The position numbers and the translations under genes were made by a program. DNA of 64,000 nt from Streptomyces atroolivaceus (GTDB lineage: Bacteria; Actinomycetota; Actinomycetes; Streptomycetales; Streptomycetaceae), in the NCBI RefSeq assembly GCF_000717025.1, contig NZ_JNXG01000012.1:132831-196830 (forward strand). The letters run 5' to 3'. Shown in pieces: positions 9,795 through 18,729 of the stretch. Under the pieces are notes generated by a model. The model saw only the letters and a list, made by a program, of their open reading frames with translations, did not search any database and was not told the DNA's origin. Position 1 is the first letter of the stretch. Every line of letters begins with the position of its first letter.

Positions 9795-10220
9795 ATGAAC
9801 ATCAAGCGCCTCGCCGTGGCCGGCAGCCTTGCTCTGGCTGTCACCGGATCGGCTCTCGTCTTCGCGGCTCCGGCCAGTGCCATCATCTCGTGCAGTGACT
9901 ACCACGCCTGCCTTCACTACAACTCCGACTACAAGGGCGCGCTCTACGATCAGCTGTACGACACCCCGGACTACGCCGGCCGCACCTTCGAAGCGAGCCT
10001 CGGCGGCAGCAACGGGGCGGGGCAGCAGGTCAAGAACAACGCAGCCTCCGTGGACAACTGGGACCAGGTGAGCCGGGTGCGGATCTACTACAACTCGAAC
10101 TACGACGGCTCCTACGCCTACCAGACCATTGCGAAGTACGGAAAGGCGAACCTCAACGCGACGATGAAGAACAACAACGCCTCCGGAGAGTTCATCGACT
10201 ACGGATCGGCTGCGCGGTAG
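9795..10220 (+). CDS. Secreted peptidase inhibitor I36-like protein
   Basis: A 141-residue exported protein. The first ~31 residues are a signal peptide: MNIKRLAVAGSLALAVTGSA, a hydrophobic core and a VFAAPASA cleavage motif. The mature part opens with CSDYHACLHYNSDYKGALYD and ends with ATMKNNNASGEF, the pattern of the I36 inhibitor fold (Cys-rich start, Tyr/Asn-rich beta strands, closing NNxAS). I36 founders such as SMPI inhibit secreted metalloproteases. The second ATG is chosen as start because AAAGGAAG lies just upstream. It is followed after 150 bases by the lipoprotein-export operon on the same strand. Inhibitor activity is family inference; many I36-like proteins in Streptomyces are untested. 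Confidence 0.75.
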   Translation: MNIKRLAVAGSLALAVTGSALVFAAPASAIISCSDYHACLHYNSDYKGALYDQLYDTPDYAGRTFEASLGGSNGAGQQVKNNAASVDNWDQVSRVRIYYNSNYDGSYAYQTIAKYGKANLNATMKNNNASGEFIDYGSAAR

Positions 10221-10369
10221 TCACCTCGATGCTGCGGGACTCGTACCGACGGGTCTCCGGAACGGCATCGGAGAGCATTTCATGACGGAGGGCGCTCCGC
10301 CTGGCGGCATCTGGCGGAGCGCTCCTCACACGTCCCACCACCGCACCGAAGTCCTGAAGGAAAACGCCA

Positions 10370-11332
10370 ATGGGAATCTCCCTTCCCCGCACTCTCTCGG
10401 TTGTTGTTCCGGTCTCGCTGGTAGCAGCACTGCTCGCCGGCTGCGGCAACCCACTCGCCGATCGGACAGGCGGGGATGCGAAAGGCTCCGGCCAGGGCGT
10501 TCCTCCTGAGATCGAGATCCCGACGATAACCACGGCAGTGCTAGACCCCGTCCCCGTCGAGGCATACCTGCTCACCGAGGAGCAGTGGACAGAACTCGGG
10601 AAGGCCGAGTCCGTGCTGCGCGCGCGGTGCATGAAGAGTTTCGGCATCGCGTACGAGGAGCCTGCCTTTGCCGTGCCGTCCGCCGGCCAGACCATCTCGC
10701 AGTACCGTTACGGCAAGCTCGATCCTGCAAAGACCGCTGTCTACGGTTACAAGAATCCCGAAACCCAGTCCCCCGGTGCTCTGTCCGATGCCGAAAGCAG
10801 AGCTGCCAAGGAAAGGCAGATGAGGACCCACGCCAATATGCGTAGGGTCCTCCACGGCACCGACAACCCTGCGGAGAAGACCGGCGCGGGCGGCCAGGAT
10901 GTGAACGGCCGGAAGGTGCCCGCGGGGGGCTGCATCGGTGAGGCGCAGCAGAAAATGGGCAACTACGGGGACGCGAAAGTCGCCAACGACGTGAATCTGG
11001 ACAGTTTCGGTAAGTCGCTCCAGGACGAGCGGGTACTGGCCGTCTTCGCCAAGTGGTCTCGCTGCATGGAGGAGAAGGGGTACAACTACAGGACCCCGAT
11101 AGAAGCCTCCGGCGACAAGAGGTGGTTCGGCGAGAGGGCCACCGCCCAGGAGAAGACCGTCGCCACCGCGGACGCCGAGTGCAAGATCGAGAACAACGTC
11201 GCGGGTGTCTGGTACGCGGTCGACGTCGCCTACCAGAAAGAGGCGATCGAGGGGAACGCCGAGGAGCTCGACCAGGTGCAGAAGGCAGTGGAGGACCAGC
11301 TGAAGGTCGCTGCCGAAGTCCTGGGAGGCTGA
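10370..11332 (+). CDS. Secreted lipoprotein, first gene of an ABC export operon
   Basis: A 320-residue lipoprotein. The N-terminus has a hydrophobic helix ending in the lipobox LLAGC (Cys near residue 25), so the mature protein is expected to be anchored to the outer face of the membrane. The rest is soluble, with conserved-looking pairs such as RARCMKSFGI and WSRCMEEKGYNYRTP, each containing a single Cys. I do not recognise a named family. GAAGGA precedes the ATG. The stop is two bases before the GTG of the membrane-fusion gene, so it is cotranslated with the MacAB-like exporter and probably works with it, perhaps as a substrate-binding or sensing subunit. Confidence 0.75.
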   Translation: MGISLPRTLSVVVPVSLVAALLAGCGNPLADRTGGDAKGSGQGVPPEIEIPTITTAVLDPVPVEAYLLTEEQWTELGKAESVLRARCMKSFGIAYEEPAFAVPSAGQTISQYRYGKLDPAKTAVYGYKNPETQSPGALSDAESRAAKERQMRTHANMRRVLHGTDNPAEKTGAGGQDVNGRKVPAGGCIGEAQQKMGNYGDAKVANDVNLDSFGKSLQDERVLAVFAKWSRCMEEKGYNYRTPIEASGDKRWFGERATAQEKTVATADAECKIENNVAGVWYAVDVAYQKEAIEGNAEELDQVQKAVEDQLKVAAEVLGG

Positions 11333-11334
11333 CG

Positions 11335-12840
11335 GTGACCGTCACGAGGAGCGTGGGCGACGACGTCGGTGAGGAGCCGAGCCGGGACGACGGACCGGCG
11401 GTCTCCGGGACGGTCCTGTCGCGGCGGCGGTGGGTGGTGACGGCGGCGGCAGGTGCCGTGCTGCTGGCAGGGGCGGGCGTCGGGGCCTCGACTCTGATCA
11501 AGTCACCGGCACAGGCCGCGGCGGACGCGGCGGCGCCCGAGCCCGATGTCCTCAGTGCGGTGGTGGACGAGCGGGTGCTGAAGGATTCCGTGATCCTGCG
11601 CGGGACCGTGACTGCGGGGCAGTCCGTCGAGGTCACACCCGTGTTGGCGGAGACCGGGGACAGCGGGACGCGGACCGTGGTGACCAAGTTGCCGGTAGGG
11701 GCTGGGGACAGGGTCTCCGAAGGCCAGGTCGTGCTGGAGGTCTCCGGTCGGCCGGTGTTCGTGATGAAGGGGACTCTGCCGGTGTACCGGGACCTCAAGC
11801 CCGGCAGTGTGGGCGACGACGTCAGGCAACTGCAGAAGGCCCTCGCGTCCCTCGGACACCACACCGGGCGCGACGCCCCAGGAACGTTCGGAGCCGGTAC
11901 GAAGACCGCGTTGAGCGCGTTCTACCGGGACATCGGTTACGACGCGCTGCCCGCCTCGCCGGACGAGGAAGACAAGATCGGGGCGGCCCGGGAGGCGGAG
12001 ACCACCGCCCGACGCGCTTACCAGGACGCCCGGAAGGCGCTCGAATCCACCTCCGGCCCCTCTCGCACGGCTGCTGCTTCCGACGGTGCGGAGGACGGTA
12101 AGGGAGGCACTGATCCGGAGACGATCCTGGCGAGGGCCGCCGAGGACCTGCAGAAGGCCGAGGATCTGCTCGCCGAGGCGGAGGCCGCCGCGGGGCCGAT
12201 GCTGCCTTCCGGAGAGGTGGTGTTCCTGCGCGGGTTTCCGGCACACGTCGCGAAGGTGTCCTCTGCCATCGGGTCGCCGGCAGACGGAGCGGCGCTGACC
12301 CTCGCCGCAGGGGAACTGGTGGTGCACGGTTATGTACAGGAGACCCAGAAGGGGCTGATCAGGGCCGGACACCCCGTCGAGATCCTCTCCGAACTGTCGG
12401 GAGCGGTGGTGAAGGGTGAGGTCAGCTCGGTCGCTGACTCCCTCTCCCTCTCCGCCGGCACCGACCCGGCATCCGCCGGCGGGGAGGAGGGGACGGCGTC
12501 GGGCGCCGTACCCGCCACGCCCGACGGGTATCTGATCGTGGTCAAGCCGGGCGAGGCCTTGTCCTCGAAGGTACTCGGCGAGGACATGCGACTCACCATC
12601 GAGACGGGGTCCACCGAGGGGAAGGCGCTGGTGGTCCCGGTCACCGCTGTCTCTTCGGGTGCGGACGGCAGGAGCACGGTCACCGTGCTGGAGGAGAGCG
12701 GCAAGCAGCGCCGCGTAGCAGTGAGGGCCGGCACCAGCGCAGACGGCTTCCTGGCCGTGAACCCGGCCGACGACGGTGCTCTGGCCGCAGGTGACAGGGT
12801 GATCACGGGCGTGAAGGGCACTACGGGGATGCAGAGGTGA
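11335..12840 (+). CDS. Membrane-fusion (HlyD/MacA-like) protein with peptidoglycan-binding domain
   Basis: A 501-residue protein. A single transmembrane helix lies near residues 30-50 (VVTAAAGAVLLAGAGVG). The extracellular part contains a lipoyl-like half (VGAGDRVSEGQVVLEVSGRP), a peptidoglycan-binding domain (LKPGSVGDDVRQLQKALASL and GTFGAGTKTALSAF), a helical hairpin of about 80 residues rich in Ala/Glu, and C-terminal beta-barrel segments (VHGYVQETQKGLIRAGHPVE and VVPVTAVSSGADG). This is the Gram-positive adaptor type found with MacB-like ABC transporters. It begins two bases after the lipoprotein stop, with GGGAGG upstream, and its stop overlaps the ATPase start (GTGA). Confidence 0.87.
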   Translation: MTVTRSVGDDVGEEPSRDDGPAVSGTVLSRRRWVVTAAAGAVLLAGAGVGASTLIKSPAQAAADAAAPEPDVLSAVVDERVLKDSVILRGTVTAGQSVEVTPVLAETGDSGTRTVVTKLPVGAGDRVSEGQVVLEVSGRPVFVMKGTLPVYRDLKPGSVGDDVRQLQKALASLGHHTGRDAPGTFGAGTKTALSAFYRDIGYDALPASPDEEDKIGAAREAETTARRAYQDARKALESTSGPSRTAAASDGAEDGKGGTDPETILARAAEDLQKAEDLLAEAEAAAGPMLPSGEVVFLRGFPAHVAKVSSAIGSPADGAALTLAAGELVVHGYVQETQKGLIRAGHPVEILSELSGAVVKGEVSSVADSLSLSAGTDPASAGGEEGTASGAVPATPDGYLIVVKPGEALSSKVLGEDMRLTIETGSTEGKALVVPVTAVSSGADGRSTVTVLEESGKQRRVAVRAGTSADGFLAVNPADDGALAAGDRVITGVKGTTGMQR

Positions 12841-13550
12841 CGGCACGGCACCATCACGTCCCGCCGGTGATCGAGTTCAGGAGCACGGCGCTGACCTATC
12901 CCGGCCCACCACCGGTGGAGGCCTTCAAGCCCTGCACACTGCGCGTCGGGCGCGGCGACTTCGTGAGTGTGGTCGGGCCTTCCGGATCGGGTAAGTCGAC
13001 GTTCCTGAACATCGCGGGGTTGCTGGACGCGCCCACCGGCGGCACCTATCTCCTCGACGGCATGGACACCGGGGCGCTGAAGGACGCGGAGCGCACCGCC
13101 CTGCGCGGCCGAAGGATCGGTTTCGTGTTCCAGTCCTTCCATCTGCTGCCGCACCGCACCGCGTTGGAGAACGTGATCCTTGGCATGACCTACAACGGCG
13201 TCCCGCGCACCGAACGCGCCGCCCGCGCCCGGCAGACGCTGGTACGGGTCGGGCTCTCCGGCCGGCTGGACGCTCTTCCCACCCGTCTGTCCGGCGGTGA
13301 GCGTCAGCGCGTGGCGATCGCACGAGCCGTGGCGGGCCGGCCGTCGTTGCTTCTCTGTGACGAGCCCACCGGAAACCTGGACACCCGGAACGCCGAGTCC
13401 GTGCTGACGCTGCTCGAGGAGTTGCACGCGGACGGCATGACGGTACTCGTGATCACTCATGACCCGGCCGTCGCCGCCCGTGGGAGGCGGACCATCACCA
13501 TCCGGGACGGGGTACTGGACGAGCAGGGACCGGGAGTGGCCGCGTCATGA
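12837..13550 (+). CDS. ABC transporter ATP-binding protein (MacB/LolD type)
   Basis: A 237-residue ATPase. Walker A is GPSGSGKST, the Q-loop region FVFQSFHLLPHRT, the signature LSGGERQRVAIARA, Walker B LLLCDEPTGNLD and the switch His in VITHDPAVA. These are the hallmarks of the LolD/MacB/FtsE subfamily that powers extracytoplasmic lipid, peptide or antibiotic extrusion rather than import. The GTG start overlaps the stop of the adaptor gene, and its stop overlaps the permease ATG, so the three subunits are made together. Confidence 0.95.
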   Translation: MTARHHHVPPVIEFRSTALTYPGPPPVEAFKPCTLRVGRGDFVSVVGPSGSGKSTFLNIAGLLDAPTGGTYLLDGMDTGALKDAERTALRGRRIGFVFQSFHLLPHRTALENVILGMTYNGVPRTERAARARQTLVRVGLSGRLDALPTRLSGGERQRVAIARAVAGRPSLLLCDEPTGNLDTRNAESVLTLLEELHADGMTVLVITHDPAVAARGRRTITIRDGVLDEQGPGVAAS

Positions 13551-14890
13551 GTGAACGACTCGACGAGGTACCCGACGCGTCTCAGCGAGCAGGCCGTGAG
13601 GCCGGCGGGGAGTCGGCACACCCGCGTCCGGCCCTGCAGAAGCGGCGGTTCGGCCGACGCATGCGCAGAAGCCGCAGCGCCGCTGTTGCACCCTCCACCT
13701 TCGACATCCGCGATCTGCTGTCGGAGTCGCTGGCCGGGCTGCTGCAACGTCCGGCCCGCTCGGCGCTCACAGCCATGGGTACGGTGCTCGGGGTCGGCAC
13801 CTTCGTCGCCATTCTTGGGCTGACTTCGACCACGTCCTCCCAGATCGACGCCCGCTTCTCGGTCCTCACCGCCACCGAGGTGAACGTCGAGGACGTCGCG
13901 AGTGACCGGAACCCGTATGCCGGCCTGGCGTTCCCGAAGGATGCCGACCGACGCATCGAGGCACTGAACGGGGTCAAGGACGCCGGCGTCTACTGGACGG
14001 TGCGACTGGACGAGGCGAACTCCGTGAGATCTTCGCCGGCCTCGAAGGAGGGAGAGCGGTCCACGGTGGTCGCCGCCTCTCCTGGTGTCCTGCGAGCCGC
14101 GGACCCGACGATGGCTCAGGGCCGCACTTTCGACGCCTTCCACGAGGAGCACGCCGAGCAAGTGGCGGTCATCGGTGCGGGGCTCGCCTCCCGGATGGGC
14201 ATCACCACCCTGGAGACCCACCCGGCAATCTTCATCGGTGACACACCTTTCACGGTGATAGGCATCGTCGCCGATGTCGAACGCAAGGCCAACCTGCTGC
14301 TGTCGGTCGTGGTTCCCCGCTCCACCGGGCTCGCGCTCTGGGGGGAACCCACCGATGAACCCGCGAAGATGCTGATCTCCACCCAGATCGGCGCGGCCCG
14401 GCAGATCGCTCACGAGGCACCCACGGCGCTACGCCCGGACCACCCCGAATACCTCCGGTCCATACCTCCGCCCGACCCGAAGACACTGCGGGCCGACGTC
14501 ACCAGCGACCTGAGCCAGCTCTTCCTCCTCATGGCCGCCGTCTGTCTGGCCATCGGCGCAGTCGGCATCGCCAACACCACCCTGGTCGCCGTCCTGGAAC
14601 GCACGGGCGAGATCGGCCTCCGCCGCGCGCTGGGCGCACGGGGTCGGCACATCACACTCCAATTCCTCGCCGAATCGGCTGCCCTCGGCTCGTGGGGAGG
14701 GCTCTTCGGCACCAGTCTGGGCACCCTCACCGTCCTTCTGGTGGCCGTCCTGCGCGACTGGACCCCTGTGATCCACCCCGGCACCGTCGCCGCCGCGCCG
14801 CTCATCGGCCTGTGCACCGGGCTGCTCGCCGGTCTCTACCCGGCGCTGCGTGCGTCCCGCGTCCAACCGGCAGAGGCCCTGCGCCGATAG
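13547..14890 (+). CDS. ABC transporter permease (MacB/FtsX type)
   Basis: A 447-residue permease. After an unusually long, basic N-terminal tail of about 70 residues it shows the standard MacB layout: a first transmembrane helix (SALTAMGTVLGVGTFVAILG), a large extracellular MacB_PCD-like domain (about residues 100-320, including IGAGLASRMGI and FTVIGIVADVERKANL), then three helices in an FtsX domain containing the family motif ERTGEIGLRRALGARGRHI and the C-terminal PALRASRVQPAEALRR. It overlaps the ATPase gene by ATGA. Together with the lipoprotein and adaptor it forms an exporter; the substrate is unknown. Confidence 0.92.
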   Translation: MSERLDEVPDASQRAGREAGGESAHPRPALQKRRFGRRMRRSRSAAVAPSTFDIRDLLSESLAGLLQRPARSALTAMGTVLGVGTFVAILGLTSTTSSQIDARFSVLTATEVNVEDVASDRNPYAGLAFPKDADRRIEALNGVKDAGVYWTVRLDEANSVRSSPASKEGERSTVVAASPGVLRAADPTMAQGRTFDAFHEEHAEQVAVIGAGLASRMGITTLETHPAIFIGDTPFTVIGIVADVERKANLLLSVVVPRSTGLALWGEPTDEPAKMLISTQIGAARQIAHEAPTALRPDHPEYLRSIPPPDPKTLRADVTSDLSQLFLLMAAVCLAIGAVGIANTTLVAVLERTGEIGLRRALGARGRHITLQFLAESAALGSWGGLFGTSLGTLTVLLVAVLRDWTPVIHPGTVAAAPLIGLCTGLLAGLYPALRASRVQPAEALRR

Positions 14891-15592
14891 GCGAGGGCCT
14901 TCCGCCGCACAGGACATCACGCCCCTCGAGGTGGCCCGGGCACTGCCCACACGCGCCCGGGCCGAGGGCTGGCCGCCCCTCAGCTTCTACGGCACGCCGC
15001 CTCCCGTCGCTCTGAACCGACGCCGAGGGACGCCGGGCGGTTCAACCAGCCGGAATTCCGGAGAGTGGCCCCGTGTGCCAGGGGTGGTGGCGCCGGTCGG
15101 CCGTGCACCGAGAACGGCCGCGCACGAACGGGGCTGCGGGGGTGGGTCGTCCACTGAACCCACCTGAGGTGACTGCCGGTTGCCCCGTCGAGGCACAGGC
15201 CCGAAGGACGCCGCGTGGCAGGCGTGCTGTCTTCGGTGGTGGCGAGAGAGGCGAGCAGAAGCAGGCCCTCTTCCGAGGGGCAGCCTGGCGCGGCGGTGCA
15301 GGCGGTCATGTGGAGGCCGGTTCCACGGCCAGGTCGAGGGACTCGTAGGCCAGGGCGAGTACGCCGATGGCGGGGTGCTGGAACCGCTTGGTGCCGGTGC
15401 CGTGCCGACGGACGTCGTGTGCTCCCCAGCGGGTGCGGAGTTCCACGGGCCCCGGCCGGCGTGGGCCCGCAGATGGATCCCAGGATGGGGGGTCCCGTGC
15501 TCGATCGGAGCCGAGAGCTTGGGAAGGAGGCGTGACCCAGGTTCCCACCCCGGGACCCGGGCCCCCCGGGGAGGATGCCAGGATCGGTTGCC
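14891..15592. other. Intergenic region containing a gene remnant
   Basis: About 700 bases between the export operon and the membrane-protein gene. The only recognisable content is the decayed MmyB-type regulator fragment on the minus strand (listed separately). The remainder shows no supported gene, and no clear terminator for the operon was found. Confidence 0.5.
15241..15446 (-). pseudogene. Remnant of an MmyB-like XRE regulator (C-terminal part)
   Basis: On the minus strand one frame reads VELRTRWGAHDVRRHGTGTK, then RFQHPAIGVLALAYESLDLA, and stops. The next frame continues with TACTAAPGCPSEEGLLLLA. Joined, these match the last ~70 residues of the ligand-binding half of XRE/MmyB regulators, where a conserved H-x-x-G-T-K-R, HPxVG and YTAEPGSPSEEALRLLA occur in that order. 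The frame change, the altered residues and the absence of the upstream DNA-binding half show that it is a relic. The match is from memory of the family pattern. Confidence 0.6.
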
Positions 15593-16363
15593 ATGTCGAT
15601 GGGGTGGCAGTTACGCGCTCTGCGGTCCGCGCTGTTCGCGGCCGTGTGCGTGGCCCTGGCATCATCCGGCCACGTCCTCATGTCGGGACGACCGGTCCCC
15701 TGGTGGGCCCTGGCCGTGTGCGCGGGCGGTGTCGGGGCGCTGGGGTGGCTCGTGGCGGGCAGAGAACGGGGGCCCGCCGGCGTCGTCGGTCTCACCCTCG
15801 CGGTGCAGGCGGCCCTGCACGGTGTCTTCGTACTGATCCAGACGGAACAGCAACCGGCCCGGGCCGGCAGTCCCGTCCTGGCACTGCGATGGGCGGATGC
15901 TCTCCTGTGCGGTCCGCACCAGGACCCGGCGGCGGCGGCACGCGCCTACGACATCGCTGAACAGGCCGGCCTCATCGACAGCATGCGGCTCCCTCCGCTC
16001 GAGGGCGGATCCTCCGCCATACTCGCCCTCGGCCACGCGTCACACGGCGTTCAAGCGGGGCAGCACCTGCACGACATGGACACGATGACCGGGGCCATGT
16101 CCTGGGGCATGCTCGCCGCGCACGCCATCGCGGCCCTGCTGTGCGGGCTGTGGCTCGCCTGCGGCGAGCGCGCGGCGTTCCAGATCCTGAGGGCCGTGGC
16201 GGACCGGTTCCACATCCCCCTGTCACTCCTCAGTGCGCTCAGGCCCCTGCCGACGCCTCCACCGGCGCCTCCTGTGGACCGTCCGGGAAGCCGACCGCGC
16301 CTCCTTCCGCTCGTGCACACACTCGTCACGCGGGGACCCCCGCGGGAGACCGCTGTCTGCTGA
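15593..16363 (+). CDS. Hypothetical multi-pass membrane protein
   Basis: A 256-residue protein with about four transmembrane helices: near the N-terminus (LRSALFAAVCVALASSGHVL), then PWWALAVCAGGVGALGWLVA, then VVGLTLAVQAALHGVFVLI, and MLAAHAIAALLCGLWLACG after a His/Met-rich loop (HASHGVQAGQHLHDMDTMTG). The C-terminus is a Pro/Arg-rich cytoplasmic tail. The His/Met loop resembles membrane proteins that sit beside copper-handling genes in Streptomyces, but that is only a resemblance. A start 18 bases upstream is possible; the second ATG has better ribosome-binding spacing. An ECF sigma gene follows after 138 bases and could be co-regulated. Confidence 0.65.
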   Translation: MSMGWQLRALRSALFAAVCVALASSGHVLMSGRPVPWWALAVCAGGVGALGWLVAGRERGPAGVVGLTLAVQAALHGVFVLIQTEQQPARAGSPVLALRWADALLCGPHQDPAAAARAYDIAEQAGLIDSMRLPPLEGGSSAILALGHASHGVQAGQHLHDMDTMTGAMSWGMLAAHAIAALLCGLWLACGERAAFQILRAVADRFHIPLSLLSALRPLPTPPPAPPVDRPGSRPRLLPLVHTLVTRGPPRETAVC

Positions 16364-16501
16364 CAGCCGGATCACGTCGACCGCGGACCACGCCGTCGGC
16401 GTACGCCCGTGCGCGCAGCGCGGGCGATTCTCCCTGCCCCGGCTCCGAGGTGTGCCCGATCGATGCGCCCTCGTCCGGGTTTCCCGGAAGGAACCGTTCC
16501 G

Positions 16502-17089
16502 ATGATCCATGCACTGCTCCACCACGCGGTGACCGAGGACGATGTCACCGCGTGGGCCATCGACGCCGCGGCCGGCGACGGTGATGCCTTCGGGCGCGTC
16601 TTTGTCGCGCTCCACAGTGACGTGCGGCGCTACGTGGCCTGCCTCGCGGACGACGCCCAAGCAGCTGACGACCTCGTGCAGGAGACGTTCCTGCGCGCCG
16701 TGAGCAACGTCCACCTCTTCGAAGGCCGTGGTTCAGCACGGTCCTGGCTGCTGACCATCGCCCGGCGGGCCGTCGTCGACAGCCTCAGGCGCGCCGCCTC
16801 CCGGCCGCGGCCGGCCGACACCTCCGACTGGCAGACAGCCGCGGAGCGCAGTCAGCCCCGCAACCTGCCCGGCTTCGACGAGGGAATCGTCTTGATGGCG
16901 CTGATCGAATCGCTGCCGGGCGAACGCCGTGAGGCGTTCTTCCTGACACAGGTGCTGGACCTGCCCTACGACGAAGCCGCCCGCACCAGCGCGTGCCCGG
17001 TGGGCACGGTCAGATCGAGGGTCTCGCGCGCCCGCTCGATGCTCACCGCAATGCTCGACGAGAAGGCGGAGCCCGCACCGGCCTGCTGA
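16502..17089 (+). CDS. ECF-subfamily RNA polymerase sigma factor
   Basis: A 195-residue sigma factor. Region 2 is FGRVFVALHSDVRRYVACLA followed by DDLVQETFLRAV and GSARSWLLTIARRAVVDSLR (core RNA polymerase and -10 recognition). Region 4 is LIESLPGERREAFFLTQVLD followed by CPVGTVRSRVSRARSML, the helix-turn-helix for -35 recognition. Length is normal for the group. The ATG is led by GGAAGG nine bases upstream. No anti-sigma gene is adjacent: upstream is the four-helix membrane protein, which might serve that role but lacks an obvious zinc-binding anti-sigma motif; downstream is a terminator hairpin and a pseudogene. Confidence 0.9.
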   Translation: MIHALLHHAVTEDDVTAWAIDAAAGDGDAFGRVFVALHSDVRRYVACLADDAQAADDLVQETFLRAVSNVHLFEGRGSARSWLLTIARRAVVDSLRRAASRPRPADTSDWQTAAERSQPRNLPGFDEGIVLMALIESLPGERREAFFLTQVLDLPYDEAARTSACPVGTVRSRVSRARSMLTAMLDEKAEPAPAC

Positions 17090-17167
17090 CCGAGGAGGGT
17101 GGTCACCTCGGCTGCTCGGGACCCGCACCGGAAGCAGCCTGGTCGTGGACGGCCTCGACCAGCCGCT

Positions 17168-17216
17168 CCCGCCTCTCGCCGACCCCGGGAAGCATCTCGG
17201 GTCGGCGAGGGGCGGG
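17168..17216. terminator. Strong bidirectional hairpin terminator
   Basis: An 18-base arm at 17168-17185 pairs with 17199-17216 around a 13-base loop, with a single T-G wobble in the stem. It lies between the rightward sigma gene and the leftward phosphotransferase relic, i.e. in a convergent spacer, where a two-way terminator is expected. There is no T-tract, as is common in Streptomyces. Confidence 0.8.
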
Positions 17217-17294
17217 GCGCCACGGCCGGGCGGCCTGCCGGCCGGCCCCGCCCCATGGCACGCCTCGTCTCCTTCTCCCCGCGGGGGTGCTTGA

Positions 17295-18019
17295 TCACTG
17301 GTGGACCGTTGCGGTGAGGCGTCGCAGGGCGGCCTGGGCGGGCGGGCCCCAGGTGGGTTTGCCTCCGGGGCGGCCGTGGACGCCGGCGTCCCCGATGTGG
17401 ATGCCGCCGAGGGCGCGCAGCACCGCCCAGCCGCGGGCGCGGCGCAGGGTCGCGGTGTCCGGGCTCGGCCGGTAGGCCGCGTGGAAAAGGTCGACGGCGC
17501 CGTCCGGCAGCAGGACCCAGGCGGCGGCGAGGTCGCAGGCGGGGTCACCGGCGAACAGGTCACCGAAGTCGATCACACCGCAGAAGGTGCCGTCGCGGTG
17601 AGGATGTTGGCTGGATGGAGGTCCCCGTGGAGCCACACTGCCGGGCCTGCCCATGCGGGCGCGGCGGCGGCGTCCTCCCAGACCGCGCGGACGGCGTCCG
17701 GGTCGCGGACCAGCCCTCGTCCGGCGGCCGAGGCCAGCCCTCGGGTGAAGGATTCGGCGGTGTCGGCCAGCGGGCCCCCGCGGTCTCGTCCTGCGGGCGC
17801 CCCGTCGGGGGCGGGGCGGTGAAGGGCTGTCAGGAAGGTGGCCAGGGTGACGGCCGATTCCTCGGCGCGCGTCGCGGGGGCGCGGTCGGCGGGCTCGCCC
17901 GGCACCCAGGTGGTGACGAGCCAGGGCCGCGGAAGCCTTCCGGAGGGCTCGCCGAGACGCTGGGGAACGGGGATCTGCAGGGGAAGGTGCGGGGCGAGGA
18001 CGGGCAGCCAGGCATGTTC
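17295..18019 (-). pseudogene. Frameshifted aminoglycoside-phosphotransferase-like gene
   Basis: The minus strand encodes an APH-family kinase in two frames. One frame gives WLPVLAPHLPLQIPVPQRLG, PRPWLVTTWVPGEPADRAP and the catalytic-loop motif VWLHGDLHPANIL. Near 17590-17600 the frame changes, and the next gives RDGTFCGVIDFGDLFAGDPA (the Mg-binding IDFGD) and the remaining C-terminus to a stop at 17295. The N-terminal lobe that should precede 18019 is not recognisable. Catalytic Asp and metal-binding Asp are both preserved, so the inactivation may be recent, or a sequencing error could explain the frame change; the missing N-terminus argues for real decay. Confidence 0.75.
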
Positions 18020-18244
18020 CCCTGGTCAGGGGGCGTCAGGACTGCCCGGCCCGACAGCTGCACCGTGGGCGCCGGGGCACGGCATCGTCGCGGACCGAGG
18101 AGGGGGCAGCCGGATCAGGGTGCGTCGTGATGCGAACATCCTCGGCATGCCCGTCAGTTGTGCCACACCGCACATCAGGGGTTCCGGGCGTGCCACCCGT
18201 CATCCGCCCCCCGCGCCGGTCGAGCCGCGGAGCGGCAGCCCGGC

Positions 18245-18634
18245 CTACTCCCCGGGCGCGGCCCGCACCGCCTCGGAGGGGGGAGCGTCCCGCAGTCCCA
18301 GTCGCAGGTGCTCCACGTGGAAGAGCGCTTGCTCCAGGAGCTCGGCGACGTGGTGGTCGTAGAGGGCGTAGACGATGGAACGGCCATGGCGCTCGCCCGT
18401 GACCAGTCCGAGGTTGCGTAGCAGGCGGAGTTGGTGAGAGCAGGCGGATGCCTCCATTCCGACCGCTTCGGCGAGGTCTCCGACCGCGCACGGGCCTTCC
18501 TGGAGGCGGGCGAGGATGTACAGCCGTGACGGCGTGGCCAGCGCCTGAAGGGTGGAGGCGACGTCGGTGGCACCCGCGGCGTCCAGGCGTTCGCGGGGGG
18601 TGGCGTCGTTCCTGCTGTCGGCTCCGTGACCCAT
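18245..18634 (-). CDS. ArsR/SmtB-family metal-sensing repressor
   Basis: A ~129-residue winged-helix repressor. It has the ArsR core (DVASTLQALATPSRLYILAR), the recognition helix around ACSHQLRLLRNLGLVTGERH and the wing GRSIVYALYDHHVAEL. The last helix carries D-x-H-x10-H-x2-H (YDHHVAELLEQALFHVEHL), the alpha-5 metal site of SmtB, ZiaR and NmtR type sensors of zinc, nickel or cobalt; the alpha-3 CxC site of arsenic and cadmium sensors is absent. It is divergent from a P1B-4 metal ATPase and shares an operator with it, so metal binding should release both promoters. ATGs at 18643 and 18634 are both possible starts; the one at 18673 overlaps the operator and is unlikely. Confidence 0.88.
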   Translation of the reverse strand: MGHGADSRNDATPRERLDAAGATDVASTLQALATPSRLYILARLQEGPCAVGDLAEAVGMEASACSHQLRLLRNLGLVTGERHGRSIVYALYDHHVAELLEQALFHVEHLRLGLRDAPPSEAVRAAPGE

Positions 18635-18653
18635 GAGGGTCATCTTACCGACA

Positions 18654-18677
18654 ACACATGAAGACCTGTTCATATGT
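18654..18677. promoter_or_regulatory. ArsR/SmtB-type operator between sensor and metal ATPase
   Basis: Two 9-base arms (18654-18662 and 18669-18677) around a 6-base spacer form an inverted repeat with one mismatch and the core ATGAA-N6-TTCAT. This is very close to the classic SmtB/CadC/ZiaR operator pattern. It is located exactly between the repressor and ATPase genes, so one site can control both. Confidence 0.8.
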
Positions 18678-18729
18678 TCCTGTACGGTGGTCGTGTTGCC
18701 CCCGTCCGCCCGTGAAGGGTTGTCCCGTC

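Noticed and set aside
15575..15592. An earlier ATG for the membrane-protein gene
   Set aside because: GGGGAGG abuts this ATG with no spacing, so the ATG at 15593 is the better start.
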